A stretch of DNA of 64,000 bases, taken from the NCBI RefSeq assembly GCF_036014215.1, contig NZ_CP107921.1, positions 2,923,501-2,987,500 on the forward strand, read 5' to 3'. The notes beneath the pieces are model-generated. The model searched no databases. It saw only the letters and a list, made by a program, of their open reading frames with translations, and was not told the DNA's origin. Made by a program: the position numbers and the translations under genes. Positions 63,316 through 64,000 of this stretch are shown one piece after another (position 1 is the first letter of the stretch; each line of letters starts with the position of its first letter). This DNA is from Streptomyces sp. NBC_00440 (GTDB lineage: Bacteria > Actinomycetota > Actinomycetes > Streptomycetales > Streptomycetaceae).

Positions 63316-64000
63316 ATGACCTCCGCTGTCGCGGGGGACGTCCTCAACGGGGCGCCCCCCGCCGGAAAGCCGCACAAGAGCGTGACAGGCACACGTAAAG
63401 TCCTGGCGGCCGCCTTCCTGCTGCCCGCCCTGGTGCTGCTCGGCGCGCTCGTGGTCTACCCGATCGGGTACTCGGTCTACCGGTCCTTCTTCGACCAGGC
63501 AGGCTCCAGCTTCATCGGTATCGACAACTACAAGACCCTCTTCACCGACGACGCGATCCGCACCGCGATCAAGAACACCGCGATCTGGGTCGTGGTCGCC
63601 CCGACCGTCGCCACCGTGCTCGGTCTGATCTTCGCCGTACTCACCGAACGGGTGCGCTGGGGAACGGCGTTCAAGCTGGTCGTCTTCATGCCGATGGCCA
63701 TCTCGATGCTCGCGGCCGGCATCATCTTCCGGCTGGTGTACGAGCAGGATCCGGGGCGCGGGGTGGCCAACGCCGTCTGGGTGGGCGTGCACGACACGTT
63801 CGCCGAGTCGGCGGGGTACCCGGGGGCGCACCCGCTGCCGGTGGCCCCGCTCAAGTCCGGCGGCGGTGGCTCGTTCCTCACCAGGCAGCCGGTGCACGCG
63901 GGCACCCCGGTCCGGCTGCCGCTCGTCGGCGTACTGCCCACGAAGATGCCGTCGTCGGCGAAGCCCGCCAGAACCCCGAAGGCCGCGGCCGGTTCGGTGA
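63316..64000 (+). CDS. Sugar ABC transporter permease (MalF-like), truncated by the window end
   Basis: The first 228 residues of a permease. The frame is open at the right edge. It shows a cytoplasmic start, a first membrane segment (VLAAAFLLPALVLLGALVVYP), SYSVYRSF-like SFFDQAGSSFIGIDNY and a third segment near LVVFMPMAISMLAAGIIF. After residue 150 an extracellular Gly/Pro/Ala-rich insertion continues to the edge. The ATG at 63316 lies 7 bases past the binding-protein stop. A second permease and possibly an ATPase gene are expected outside the window. Confidence 0.88.
   Translation, partial: MTSAVAGDVLNGAPPAGKPHKSVTGTRKVLAAAFLLPALVLLGALVVYPIGYSVYRSFFDQAGSSFIGIDNYKTLFTDDAIRTAIKNTAIWVVVAPTVATVLGLIFAVLTERVRWGTAFKLVVFMPMAISMLAAGIIFRLVYEQDPGRGVANAVWVGVHDTFAESAGYPGAHPLPVAPLKSGGGGSFLTRQPVHAGTPVRLPLVGVLPTKMPSSAKPARTPKAAAGSV

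Overview
The window looks like a chromosomal segment of a Streptomyces. G+C is very high with strong third-position bias, GTG and TTG starts are common, and genes overlap as ATGA or GTGA. It carries a two-domain geosmin synthase, a WhiJ-type XRE/DUF397 regulator pair, an LAxTG wall protein and a Streptomyces-like tmRNA tag (ANSKRDSQSFALAA). From about 10 kb to 64 kb the gene order resembles the murA - hupA - malic enzyme - helD - nnaR - matAB - smpB - ftsX - ftsE - prfB - pkaB - pkaA block of S. coelicolor, which is ordinary core chromosome there. This comparison is from memory, not from a search.

Layout. 0-8.3 kb: a DUF1269 membrane protein, geosmin synthase, and a three-subunit molybdenum hydroxylase operon whose [2Fe-2S] subunit carries a long disordered extension. 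8.6-13.1 kb: GH20 hexosaminidase, DUF3039 protein, YqgE/AlgH and MurA. 13.2-18.8 kb: an ABC importer (binding protein, two permeases, ATPase) divergent from a GntR regulator and a HAD phosphatase; the set reads as one uptake-and-dephosphorylation unit. 18.9-26.5 kb: HU, malic enzyme, a candidate small RNA gene, HelD-type RNA polymerase recycling ATPase, CGNR regulator, GNAT acetyltransferase and the HemD-like regulator NnaR. 26.6-31.2 kb: the mat exopolysaccharide genes (acyltransferase, deacetylase/glycosyltransferase MatB, MatA candidate).

31.3-47.5 kb is accessory sequence: LysR and MFS exporter, FAD monooxygenase, a diverged phosphotransferase, a DinB gene enclosed by the two ends of an IS982-type element, Uma2, a winged-helix protein, the XRE/DUF397 pair with two tiny divergent genes, then a stretch of visibly lower G+C with a WXG100-sized protein, a 704-residue partner and several secreted proteins or lipoproteins. 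47.6-64 kb returns to core: ssrA, smpB, S41 protease, ftsX, ftsE, the LAETG wall protein, prfB, two Ser/Thr kinases facing a large FHA/FtsK-like protein, and the start of a sugar ABC importer that runs off the right edge.

The signals most worth following are the candidate small RNA between malic enzyme and helD (about 21.21-21.36 kb), the DinB gene inside IS982 ends (36.34-37.27 kb), the WXG-like accessory cluster (42.2-47.0 kb), the TGQWT-repeat extension of the iron-sulfur subunit, and helically phased GTGTTC repeats between pkaA and the FHA gene.
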